DNA of 64,000 nt from Mesorhizobium tianshanense (GTDB lineage: Bacteria; Pseudomonadota; Alphaproteobacteria; Rhizobiales; Rhizobiaceae), in the NCBI RefSeq assembly GCF_007830515.1, contig NZ_VLKT01000002.1, positions 52,758 through 116,757 on the forward strand, given 5' to 3'. Position 1 is the stretch's first letter. Each line of letters opens with the position of its first letter. The notes below the pieces were generated by a model. It saw only the letters and a list, made by a program, of their open reading frames with translations. It was not told the origin of the DNA and searched no databases. Below are positions 7,765-15,403 of the stretch, in pieces. The position numbers and the translations under genes were made by a program.

Positions 7765-9138
7765 ATGACTGCACGGATCCTCGTCGTCGACGACATCCCT
7801 GCCAATGTGAGGTTGCTCGAGGTCCGGCTGCTTGCCGAATATTTCGATGTGCTGACCGCCACCAACGGGCTGGACGCGATCGAGACCTGCGAGAACGGCA
7901 AGGTCGACGTCGTGCTGCTCGACGTGATGATGCCCGATATGGACGGGTTCGAGGTCTGCCGGCGGCTGAAGAGCGATCCGGCGACGTCGCACATCCCTGT
8001 CGTCATGATCACCGCGCTCGACCAGGTTTCGGACCGGGTGCGCGGCCTCGAGGCCGGGGCCGACGATTTCCTGACCAAGCCTGTCAACGATCTGCAATTG
8101 ATGACGCGCGTCAAAAGCCTGGTCAGGCTGAAGACGTTGACCGACGAGCTGCGCCTGCGCGCCTCGACCACGCGCAACATCGGCATCGAGGAGCTTTTGA
8201 GCCGCAACTTCGCTTCCGAAGACATCACGCCCAAAGTCCTGCTGATCGACGAGCGCAAATCTTCCTTCGAGCGCGTCCAGAAAATGCTGCGCGGCAGCGC
8301 CGACCTCGACATCGCCACCGATCCGCATGCCGGCTTCTTCCAGGCCGCCGAGACGCCCTATGAATGCGTGATGATCTCGACGGCGTTTGCCGATTTCGAT
8401 CCGCTCAGGCTCTGCTCGCAACTGCGTTCGCTCGATCGCACCCGTTTCCTGCCGATCATCCTTCTGGCGCAGGAGGGCGAGGAAGGGCGCATCATCCGCG
8501 GCCTCGAACTCGGCATCAACGACTACCTGATGCGGCCGATCGACCAGCAGGAGCTGACCGCCCGGCTGCGCACTCAAGTGCGCCGCAAGCGCTACAACGA
8601 CCAGCTCCGCGCCAGCGTCACCCAGACCATCGAGATGGCGGTGACCGACGCCCTGACGGGACTGCACAACCGCCGTTACCTCGACAGTCATCTGCAGACC
8701 TTGTTCGATCGCTCCGTGGCACGGCGGCGGCCGCTGTCGGTGATGATCACCGACCTCGACCGCTTCAAGACCGTCAACGACACGCATGGCCATGATGGCG
8801 GCGACGACGTGCTGCGCGAATTCGCGCGGCGGCTGCGCAAGAATGTGCGCGGAATCGATCTCGCCTGCCGCTTCGGTGGCGAGGAGTTCGTCGTGGTCAT
8901 GCCGGACACGGACGGCGCGGTCGCCGAAAAGGTCGCGGAGCGCATTCGTGCGGAAATCGCCCAGATGCCGTTTGCCGTCGGCCACGCGGGCGAGACGATC
9001 GAGGTCACCGTCAGCGTCGGTGTTTCTTCGGTGCTGAAGGGCCTGGACTCGGTTGCCGGGCTGATGAAACGCGCCGACCTCGCGTTGTACGAAGCCAAGA
9101 GCGCCGGCCGCAATCGTGTGGTCGCCAAGGCGGCGTAA
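7765..9138 (+). CDS. pleD: Diguanylate cyclase response regulator PleD
   Basis: The product is 457 aa. Two receiver domains span about 1-120 (phospho-Asp53 in VVLLDVMMPDMDG) and 150-275 (degenerate acceptor region), followed by a GGDEF domain at about 285-455. The active site is GGEEF (371-375), preceded five residues upstream by the inhibitory RxxD site (RGID), so product inhibition by c-di-GMP is expected. PleD makes c-di-GMP when phosphorylated by PleC/DivJ-type kinases and drives polar morphogenesis. The ATG at 7765 begins the conserved MTARILVVDD. The TAA stop lies inside the left end of a MITE-like element (9136-9307). Confidence 0.95.
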   Translation: MTARILVVDDIPANVRLLEVRLLAEYFDVLTATNGLDAIETCENGKVDVVLLDVMMPDMDGFEVCRRLKSDPATSHIPVVMITALDQVSDRVRGLEAGADDFLTKPVNDLQLMTRVKSLVRLKTLTDELRLRASTTRNIGIEELLSRNFASEDITPKVLLIDERKSSFERVQKMLRGSADLDIATDPHAGFFQAAETPYECVMISTAFADFDPLRLCSQLRSLDRTRFLPIILLAQEGEEGRIIRGLELGINDYLMRPIDQQELTARLRTQVRRKRYNDQLRASVTQTIEMAVTDALTGLHNRRYLDSHLQTLFDRSVARRRPLSVMITDLDRFKTVNDTHGHDGGDDVLREFARRLRKNVRGIDLACRFGGEEFVVVMPDTDGAVAEKVAERIRAEIAQMPFAVGHAGETIEVTVSVGVSSVLKGLDSVAGLMKRADLALYEAKSAGRNRVVAKAA

Positions 9139-9307
9139 GGTCCGTTGATATCCAGGTGAGGCTGGCCTGCAACTGGCAGTTTCCTGCGCTTCCAGTACTC
9201 GCGTACCCGAACGTACGCTCCGTTCCAGTTCTCGGAACCACCTGTTCGGTCGCTTCGCGCCCGTCTTCGACACCGGCTCGGCCTGACCTGAATCTCAACA
9301 GACCTTA
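9136..9307. mobile_element. MITE-like palindromic element with 27-bp terminal repeats
   Basis: The ends are inverted copies: 9136-9162 matches the reverse complement of 9281-9307 at 23 of 27 positions. Nested hairpins lie inside, for example GCGTAC/GTACGC around 9202-9218 and GTTCC/GGAAC around 9222-9238. No credible reading frame is present, so it would be non-autonomous. The left terminal repeat begins with the TAA stop of pleD. I saw no second copy in the window and no clear target duplication. Confidence 0.6.
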
Positions 9308-9662
9308 GTTCAGAGGCAGGCGCCGACGCCCAATTATTCAGTCAGTGCGACAGGGTTACGAATTTACCTTAATGCAAGCGATTCGGCGGGCTTGGTTAAG
9401 AAATTGTTGATTTTCGTAAGCCGTTGCGCGAATGTGCAGGCCAGTGACGGAACCGGCGCGAGGGTAGATCGCCGGGTCGATCCGAAAAATACCCCATGAT
9501 TCAGGTCCGCCGCATCTCCTGGGTCCGTGGGGTCGGCCGGCCGGCGCTGGCACATAGTGGCCTCCTCGTACCGCTGCCAAACGCCGACCGGCCCCCTTTT
9601 CCGAAAAGACATCGAGACTCTGCGCCAAGCATTGGAAAATTCGGGGCTTTTCGAGGCCTTGA
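9308..9662. other. Intergenic stretch without a recognisable gene
   Basis: Short open frames on both strands have neither a ribosome site nor family resemblance. The only structured part is the terminator hairpin just beyond it. Confidence 0.5.
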
Positions 9663-9698
9663 AACCAAAACGCCGCCCACAGGGGCGGCGTTTTGGTT
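9663..9698 (-). terminator. rpmG terminator hairpin
   Basis: A perfect 16-bp stem, AACCAAAACGCCGCCC (9663-9678) with its complement (9683-9698), closes a 4-nt loop 18 nt past the rpmG stop. The AAAA/TTTT inside the stem supplies a U-tract on either strand. Confidence 0.85.
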
Positions 9699-9716
9699 GT
9701 TAAGCAGGAAACCGGA

Positions 9717-9884
9717 TTACTTGATCTTGGTTTCCTTGAATTCGACGTGCTTCTTGGCGACCGGGTCGTATTTGCGGAACGACAGCTTGTCCGTCTTGGT
9801 GCGGCTGTTCTTGCTGGTCACGTAGAAGAAACCGGTGTCGGCGGTCGACAGAAGCTTGATCTTGATGTTTGCGGCTTTGGCCAT
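9717..9884 (-). CDS. rpmG: 50S ribosomal protein L33
   Basis: The product is 55 aa: [20 protein letters not shown], then [20 protein letters not shown] and a Lys-rich end (KETKIK). This is the Cys-free bacterial L33, part of the large ribosomal subunit near the E-site. It has its own promoter (9963-9991) and strong terminator, so it is probably a single-gene transcript. Its place between the MFS/NIF3-like genes and pleD matches the rhizobial chromosome order. Confidence 0.97.
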   Translation of the reverse strand: MAKAANIKIKLLSTADTGFFYVTSKNSRTKTDKLSFRKYDPVAKKHVEFKETKIK

Positions 9885-9962
9885 GATATCAGTCCGTTAT
9901 GTTCGTGGAGTTTTGGCCGCTGGAGCACGGGAAAACACCCGGACGCGGGAAACTTGGCGCGA

Positions 9963-9991
9963 CACATAAAGAACGCGCCCGGAAAGTCAAC
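9963..9991 (-). promoter_or_regulatory. Sigma-70 type promoter of rpmG
   Basis: On the minus strand GTTGAC (9986-9991) is followed by exactly 17 nt and TATGTG (9963-9968), close to the rhizobial RpoD consensus CTTGAC-N17-CTATAT. It would start a leader of about 75 nt for rpmG. Confidence 0.6.
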
Positions 9992-10069
9992 CCCGTGAGG
10001 CCTCGGCGAAGTCTGTTGCGCAAGCCGTGTCCACTATCCGAGCCACGGGGGAGGCGGCGACGTTCCTGA

Positions 10070-10528
10070 CTAAGCCCCTTCCCTAACAGGCGGCGCCACC
10101 CTTTTCCAGTCTCCCGTCGTGTTCCACCAGCGGTGCGGGTTGGAGCGGTCGTCGAGGCCCTTGGAGCGGCTGGCGAGGATCGGCTGAATGCGGATCACCG
10201 GCTCCTGATAGCTGTGGACCCGGAATATCGCTTCGACGATGCGGGCGGCCAGCGCCTGGTCGTCGGGCAGTTCGAACGACACCTCCACCGTACCCGGCCG
10301 TCTGCGCAATTCCGTCTCGGCGCCTGCGGCCGCCCCTTCGAGCGGCCGGTAGCGCTCGATGCCGTGCGCCGACTGGTAGGCGTTGCTGTCGTATTTGCCC
10401 ATGGTCAGCGGGGCAATCGCAACCACCGCTTCCATGATGCGGTCGACATCGCCCACCGGTGCCTGAAAGGTCACCAGCAGCAGCAATTCCATCCGCACCG
10501 ATTTTGTTTCAAACCCGGAATCGATCAT
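10070..10528 (-). CDS. NIF3/YqfO C-terminal-like (CutA-fold) protein
   Basis: The product is 152 aa. The core (residues ~13-110) starts MELLLLVTFQAPVGDVDRIMEAV, has central GIERYRPLEGA, then GTVEVSFELPDDQALAARIVEAI and HSYQEPVIRIQP. This is the small CutA/PII-like fold found alone or inserted in NIF3/YqfO proteins; function unknown. The ATG at 10528 is preferred because GAGGAG lies upstream; an internal ATG (MELLL, 10492) could also serve. The C-terminal 40 residues (NPHRWWNTTGDWKR) are an extension I do not recognise. It lies between rpmG and the MFS gene, all on the minus strand. Confidence 0.65.
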   Translation of the reverse strand: MIDSGFETKSVRMELLLLVTFQAPVGDVDRIMEAVVAIAPLTMGKYDSNAYQSAHGIERYRPLEGAAAGAETELRRRPGTVEVSFELPDDQALAARIVEAIFRVHSYQEPVIRIQPILASRSKGLDDRSNPHRWWNTTGDWKRVAPPVREGA

Positions 10529-10627
10529 GACGGTCTCCTCAAATTCTGCTGCTGACAATCTATCCGAGTGCTGCTGACACGGTTATGTCAGCAGCCTTGA
10601 GCCGCACGAGGCGTCGATCGGGTCTTT

Positions 10628-11803
10628 TTACAGGATTTTTCGGACGAGCCTGGCACCGACCAGCGCTATATAGAAGGCGAAGAACATGCCGAGCGCCCAG
10701 CCGAAGCCCGAGGGTCCGAAAATGTCCATGCCGATGCCGATCGCCTGCGGGCCGAGCACCATGCCGACACCGTAGCAGAGCACGAAGGCAGCGTTGGCCT
10801 TGGCCAGTTCGTGGCCGGAAAGCTGCGAGCCGAGATGGGCCAGGCCGATCGTGTACATGGCCGCGACGACGCCGCCCCAGACGAACAGAAGCGCCGCCAT
10901 CAGATGCCAGTTCTGCGCGAAGTGCGGCATGAAGATGGTGCCGGCAAGCCCGATGGTCGCACAAGCCAGAAGCAGATAGCGGCGGTCACTGACACGATCG
11001 CTGATCATGCCGAGCGGGATCTGCAACAGCACGTTGCCGAGGCCGATCATGGTGAGCAGAAGGGCGGCATTGGCCTCGGAGTAGCCGATGCGGTTGCCAT
11101 AGACGGGGAACAGCGCAAAGCCGCCGGTCTCGACCGCGCCGAACACCAGCACCGCGGCGGTCGCCGTCGGCACCAGCCAGATGTAGCGCAGGAAGTTGCT
11201 GGTTTCGCCATTGGAGACGATCGTCGGGCTCTCATTGCGTGCCGCGAGAACCGGAATGGCGGCCAGCGTCACCAGCGCTATGGTGACGCCGAAGGGCAGG
11301 AAGCCGCTGCTGCCGAGATGGGCGAACAGCCACGGCCCGGCGGCAAAGCCGAGCGACAGCACGGTGGCATAGATGCCCAGGACCAGACCGCGCCGGTGCG
11401 GCGGCGCCGATGTGCTGATCCAGAATTCCGACAGGATGAACAGCACGGTCAGCGCGATGTGCAGCAGGACGCGCAGCGGAAACCACATCCAGAAGTCCGG
11501 CGCGAAATGGAAGCCGACAAAGGCCAGCACTCCGGTGGCGATCATGGCCAGCATCGTCCAGGCGACGCCGAACCGCATGGCGAGCGGCGTGGCGAGCGGT
11601 GCGCCGGCGATCGAGGCGAGGCCGGCAACAGCGGTATTGAGGCCGATCATCGACGCCGAATGGCCGCGCGTTTCGAGGATGACGCTGAGCAGCGGCATGC
11701 CAAGGCCGATGGCGATGCCGACGACGCTGATCGACGAGATCGCAGCGATCATCGGCAACCAGTGTACGCGTTCCTCGACCTCTTGCTGGGTATCGACCGT
11801 CAT
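10628..11803 (-). CDS. MFS transporter
   Basis: The product is 391 aa with about twelve hydrophobic helices and the loop signatures of the major facilitator superfamily (MRFG after helix 2, SDRVSDRRYLL between helices 8 and 9). It belongs to the set annotated as MFS/YcaD-type drug or sugar transporters in this rhizobial synteny block; the substrate is unknown. It starts 12 nt after the Nudix stop, which points to an operon with Nudix, DUF983, rnr and topA. Confidence 0.88.
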   Translation of the reverse strand: MTVDTQQEVEERVHWLPMIAAISSISVVGIAIGLGMPLLSVILETRGHSASMIGLNTAVAGLASIAGAPLATPLAMRFGVAWTMLAMIATGVLAFVGFHFAPDFWMWFPLRVLLHIALTVLFILSEFWISTSAPPHRRGLVLGIYATVLSLGFAAGPWLFAHLGSSGFLPFGVTIALVTLAAIPVLAARNESPTIVSNGETSNFLRYIWLVPTATAAVLVFGAVETGGFALFPVYGNRIGYSEANAALLLTMIGLGNVLLQIPLGMISDRVSDRRYLLLACATIGLAGTIFMPHFAQNWHLMAALLFVWGGVVAAMYTIGLAHLGSQLSGHELAKANAAFVLCYGVGMVLGPQAIGIGMDIFGPSGFGWALGMFFAFYIALVGARLVRKIL

Positions 11804-11824
11804 GGGATGTGAGTGCTCTATGCT

Positions 11825-12571
11825 TTACAGAATTTCGCGGACGAAGCGATTGCCGACAAGCCGGTAGAACGGCACGGAACCACCGGGGCGCAGCAGCGGA
11901 TCATCGACGAGCCGCTTTTCCAGTTCCTCCAGGATGGCCCTGGTGATGTCGGGAATATCGGCCTGCCTCGCCTTGGCGAGCGGCAGCCAGACCAGTTCTT
12001 CCAGCTCGTTGGTCGGGCCGCCGTCCGGCAGCTCCACGGCGACATCTTCGCGCCAGGCGCTGAAGAAGCGTGTATCGAAGCGCCGCACCCGGTTGGGCGG
12101 CGTGATGGCACGCGCGATGAAGCGCAGCGCTTCCAGCGAAGGCCTCACGCCGTGCTCGGCAAAACCCTGCCAATCGCGTTTGGTCGTCGCGAAGGCGCCT
12201 TTCCGGCCGATGAGCAGGCCAGCCTCCTCATAGGTCTCGCGTATCGCCGACAGGGCGATGGCGCGGGCGCGGGCCGGGCTGGTGCGGCCGGCACCCGCCG
12301 TCAGCTTCGCCTCTTCCTCAGGGTGCAACGCCGTGGCTATGGGAATGCGGCTGTCGGCCGGGTCGGTGCGGCCGCCGGGAAAGACGAATTTTCCCGGCAT
12401 GAAGGCGTGACGGGCGTGGCGCCGGCCCATCAGCACCCGAAACTCGTGGCCCTCGCGGTCGAGCAGGATCAGCGTCGCGGCGTCACGCGGGCGAATCGGC
12501 TGGCTGTGAAGCGCGATCGCGCTCCGCTCAACCCTGTCGACGTCCGCCTTGGTCATACCGTCCATGCGCAC
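11825..12571 (-). CDS. Nudix hydrolase
   Basis: The product is 248 aa. The Nudix fold spans about residues 28-220. GKFVFPGGR (60-68) begins the box, and AIRETYEEAGLLIG supplies the REx2EExG catalytic helix, separated by an insertion of ~45 residues (ALHPEEEAKLTAGAG...). Such inserted boxes are found in the NUDT8/NUDT19-like subgroup acting on CoA derivatives, but the substrate here is not determinable. The start could be ATG 12571 or the in-frame ATG five codons later (MTKADVDR). It lies 67 nt after the DUF983 gene. Confidence 0.85.
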   Translation of the reverse strand: MRMDGMTKADVDRVERSAIALHSQPIRPRDAATLILLDREGHEFRVLMGRRHARHAFMPGKFVFPGGRTDPADSRIPIATALHPEEEAKLTAGAGRTSPARARAIALSAIRETYEEAGLLIGRKGAFATTKRDWQGFAEHGVRPSLEALRFIARAITPPNRVRRFDTRFFSAWREDVAVELPDGGPTNELEELVWLPLAKARQADIPDITRAILEELEKRLVDDPLLRPGGSVPFYRLVGNRFVREIL

Positions 12572-12638
12572 GACCTAGCGGAATCTTCTCCGATGCGAAA
12601 GTGGCGTCCAGCCATGCCGATTGCGCCAGCCTCGGTTT

Positions 12639-13091
12639 TCAAGCCTCGGGATGCGACTCGATCAGATCGTCTTCCCCGCCGAAGCCGTGCATATAGAACG
12701 CCCATTGCAATCCAATGACGGCGCCCTTGATCGGCTGCAGCAGGACGACCGCCAGGAGAATGGTCAGCGGCACCCAGATGGCTATGTGCTGCCAGGTGGA
12801 CAAAGTGGAGGTCGCTTCGATGCCCATGAAGGCGCCGAGCACGATATGGCCGACGATGACCACCACCAGATAGGCGGGCAGGTCGTCGGCGCGATGGTGA
12901 TGAAGCTCCTCGCCGCAACGGTCGCATTTGTCGACGGTCTTGACGAAGGCGCGAAACAGCTTGCCTTCGCCGCAATGCGGGCAGCGGCCGAGCGCGCCGC
13001 GCTTCATCGCCGTCCACAGCGGTCGTGCGGCCCGGCCCGAGTGATGTTCGCCGCCGAAAACCTGTTGGTTCATTTTCAAATCGCCTGGCAT
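12639..13091 (-). CDS. DUF983 membrane protein
   Basis: The product is 150 aa. Two Cys-x2-Cys pairs, RCPHCGEGKLF (~36-46) and KCDRCGEEL (~54-62), form a zinc-ribbon-like head, followed by two membrane helices (about 72-95 and 102-122). This is the DUF983 layout, function unknown and common in Alphaproteobacteria. Its ATG overlaps the rnr stop as TAATG, with AGGAGA upstream, so it is translationally coupled to rnr. Confidence 0.9.
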   Translation of the reverse strand: MPGDLKMNQQVFGGEHHSGRAARPLWTAMKRGALGRCPHCGEGKLFRAFVKTVDKCDRCGEELHHHRADDLPAYLVVVIVGHIVLGAFMGIEATSTLSTWQHIAIWVPLTILLAVVLLQPIKGAVIGLQWAFYMHGFGGEDDLIESHPEA

Positions 13092-15397
13092 TACCGTCTC
13101 CTGCCGCGCGAGCCTGGACGCGATTGCGACGCGCGGGCGCGGCCCTTGGCCTTGTGAAACGACCGTTTGGAGCCGGGCAGCGGCTTTGGGTCGGTCAGCA
13201 TCTCGAAACGCATCGCGCCGGCCATAGGCGCCACCTCGATCAGGCGAACCTCGACGCGGTCGGCAAGCTGGTAGCCCTTACCGGTGCGTTCTCCGAAAAG
13301 CGATCGCGCAGTTTCGTCGTATATATAGTAATCGCCGTCCAGACTTGACACCGGGATGAAACCATCTGCGCCGTACTGCGGCAATTGGACAAATAGTCCC
13401 GATTTGGTGACGCCCGAAATGCGTGCATCGAAGCGATCCTCGACACGCTCGGCCAGATAGGCGGCGATCAGCCGGTCGACCGTGTCGCGCTCGGCGGCCA
13501 TGGCACGGCGCTCGGTGGCCGAGATCAGCGCGGAAACCTCTTCCAGCCGCTCCGCTTCGTCCTGCGTCAACCCGCCCGCACCGAAGCCGAGCGCGGCTAT
13601 CAGCCCGCGATGCACGATCAGGTCGGCATATCTGCGGATCGGCGAGGTGAAATGCGCGTAGCGCTTCAGATTGAGGCCGAAATGGCCGATGTTGCTGGGC
13701 GAATATTCGGCCTGCATCTGCGTGCGCAGCACCACTTCGTTGACCAGTCCCTCATGGTCGGCGCCGCGGACGCGATCCAGAATGCCGTTGAACTGGTTCG
13801 GCCGCATCTGTGCGCCGCGCGCCAGCGACAGGCCAAGCGTCTGCAGGAATTCGCGTAGCGATTCCTGCTTGGCGAGCGACGGCGCGTCATGGATGCGGTA
13901 GACCAGCGCCTGTCGCTTCGCCTCCAGCGTCTCGGCCGCCGCGACATTAGCCTGGATCATGAACTCTTCGATGAGCTTGTGCGCGTCGAGCCGCTCCGGC
14001 ACGACGACCCGGTCGACGGTGCCGTCCTCCTTGAGCAGGATTTTTCGTTCAGGCAATTCAAGCTCGAGCGGCTGGCGCGTGTCACGGCCGCGCTTCACGA
14101 CGGCGTAGGCATCCCACAGCGGCTTCAGCACGGTGCCGAGGATCGGGCCGGTCTTGTCGTCCGGCGCGCCATCGATCGCCGCCTGCGCCTGCGAGTAGGC
14201 GAGTTTCGCCGCCGATTTCATCATGATGCGGTGGAACGAATGCCTGAGCTTGCGGCCATCGGCCGCGAAAATCATGCGGACCGCCAGCGCCGGGCGATCC
14301 TGGCCTTCGCGCAGCGAACACAGGTCGTTGGAGATGCGCTCCGGCAGCATCGGCACGACGCGATCCGGGAAATAGACCGAATTGCCGCGCTTCAGCGCCT
14401 CGCGGTCGAGCGCGGTGCCATAGCGCACATAGGCGGCCACATCGGCAATCGCCACGGTGACGACCACACCGCCGGGGTTCTTCTCGTCCGGATCGGATAG
14501 GGCGAATACGGCGTCGTCATGATCCTTGGCGTCGGCGGGATCGATGGTGACCAGCGGCAGGTCTCGCCAATCCTCGCGGCCGGCCAGCGTCGCCGGCTTG
14601 ACCGCCTCCGCCTCGGCAATGACGTCCGCCGGAAAGATATGCGGAATGTCATGCGCGTGGATGGCGATCATCGAGACCGCCTTTTCGCTGGTCAGCGAAC
14701 CCAGAACGCTGAGCACCTTGGCTCTGGGCAGCCCGTAGCGGGAGGCCCGCGCCGGCTCGACCTCGACCAGATCGCCGTTCTTAGCGCCGTTCTGGAATTC
14801 CTTGTCGACGACCAACTCCGGCTGGCGTCTTTCGACGGGCTCGATCCGGAAGGTACCGTCCTGCAGCACCCGAAAAACGCCGAGAACGGCATCGGTGCGC
14901 TTCTCGAAGATCTTCATCACCCGCCCGGTGTAGGCGGGACCCGTCGCATCGTCGGTCGGAAAGGTCTTGGCCAGCACGCGGTCGCCGATGCCCGGTGTCG
15001 GGCCGCCGCCACCGCGCGACACGCGGATCGCTATGACGGGAGGCTCGCCGTTGCCCAGGGCTTCCGTCGGGTGCGCTAGAAGCACGCCGTCGGCGTCGCG
15101 ACCATAGATGTCGAGCACGGCGACATGGGGCAGGGCGCCGACACGGGCGAGCCGCTTGCGCTCCTTGGTCAGCAGGCCCTCGTCCTGCAGGTCGCGCAAA
15201 ATGTCCTTCAGCCAGATACGGTCCTCGCCGCGCAGCGCAAACGCCTTGGCGATGTCGCGTTTGCCGGAGCGATCCGGATTTTCGGCGATGTAGCGCAGGA
15301 TTTCGTCACGGGAGGGCCGGTAGTCGTCCTTGACCTTGGCCCTCGTGTCGGCGGTGCGCAGATCGCCATGGCTTCTTCCGGAGACTCTGCGCGCCAC
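13091..15397 (-). CDS. rnr: Ribonuclease R
   Basis: The product is 768 aa. It has an N-terminal winged-helix (~28-85), cold-shock domains (to ~260), the RNB exonuclease domain (~275-600) and an S1 domain near 655-735, ending in a basic Arg/Ser/Gly tail. The catalytic acidic cluster is DPADAKDHDDAVF (286-298). RNase R is a processive 3'-5' exoribonuclease able to degrade structured RNA and acts in rRNA and tmRNA quality control. The start is GTG at 15397, 6 nt after the topA stop; no ATG lies in frame near it. The set topA-rnr-DUF983 is clearly one operon. Confidence 0.95.
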   Translation of the reverse strand: MARRVSGRSHGDLRTADTRAKVKDDYRPSRDEILRYIAENPDRSGKRDIAKAFALRGEDRIWLKDILRDLQDEGLLTKERKRLARVGALPHVAVLDIYGRDADGVLLAHPTEALGNGEPPVIAIRVSRGGGGPTPGIGDRVLAKTFPTDDATGPAYTGRVMKIFEKRTDAVLGVFRVLQDGTFRIEPVERRQPELVVDKEFQNGAKNGDLVEVEPARASRYGLPRAKVLSVLGSLTSEKAVSMIAIHAHDIPHIFPADVIAEAEAVKPATLAGREDWRDLPLVTIDPADAKDHDDAVFALSDPDEKNPGGVVVTVAIADVAAYVRYGTALDREALKRGNSVYFPDRVVPMLPERISNDLCSLREGQDRPALAVRMIFAADGRKLRHSFHRIMMKSAAKLAYSQAQAAIDGAPDDKTGPILGTVLKPLWDAYAVVKRGRDTRQPLELELPERKILLKEDGTVDRVVVPERLDAHKLIEEFMIQANVAAAETLEAKRQALVYRIHDAPSLAKQESLREFLQTLGLSLARGAQMRPNQFNGILDRVRGADHEGLVNEVVLRTQMQAEYSPSNIGHFGLNLKRYAHFTSPIRRYADLIVHRGLIAALGFGAGGLTQDEAERLEEVSALISATERRAMAAERDTVDRLIAAYLAERVEDRFDARISGVTKSGLFVQLPQYGADGFIPVSSLDGDYYIYDETARSLFGERTGKGYQLADRVEVRLIEVAPMAGAMRFEMLTDPKPLPGSKRSFHKAKGRARASQSRPGSRGRRR

Positions 15398-15403
15398 GCT
15401 GCC

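Noticed and set aside
7708..9273. Minus-strand 521-codon frame over pleD
   Set aside because: Antisense of a clear PleD; composition rich in His/Arg/Gln as expected for a shadow.
9364..9628. Short minus-strand frames before the rpmG terminator
   Set aside because: No ribosome site, no recognisable protein features.
10811..11812. Plus-strand 333-codon frame over the MFS gene
   Set aside because: Very hydrophilic shadow of membrane-protein codons.
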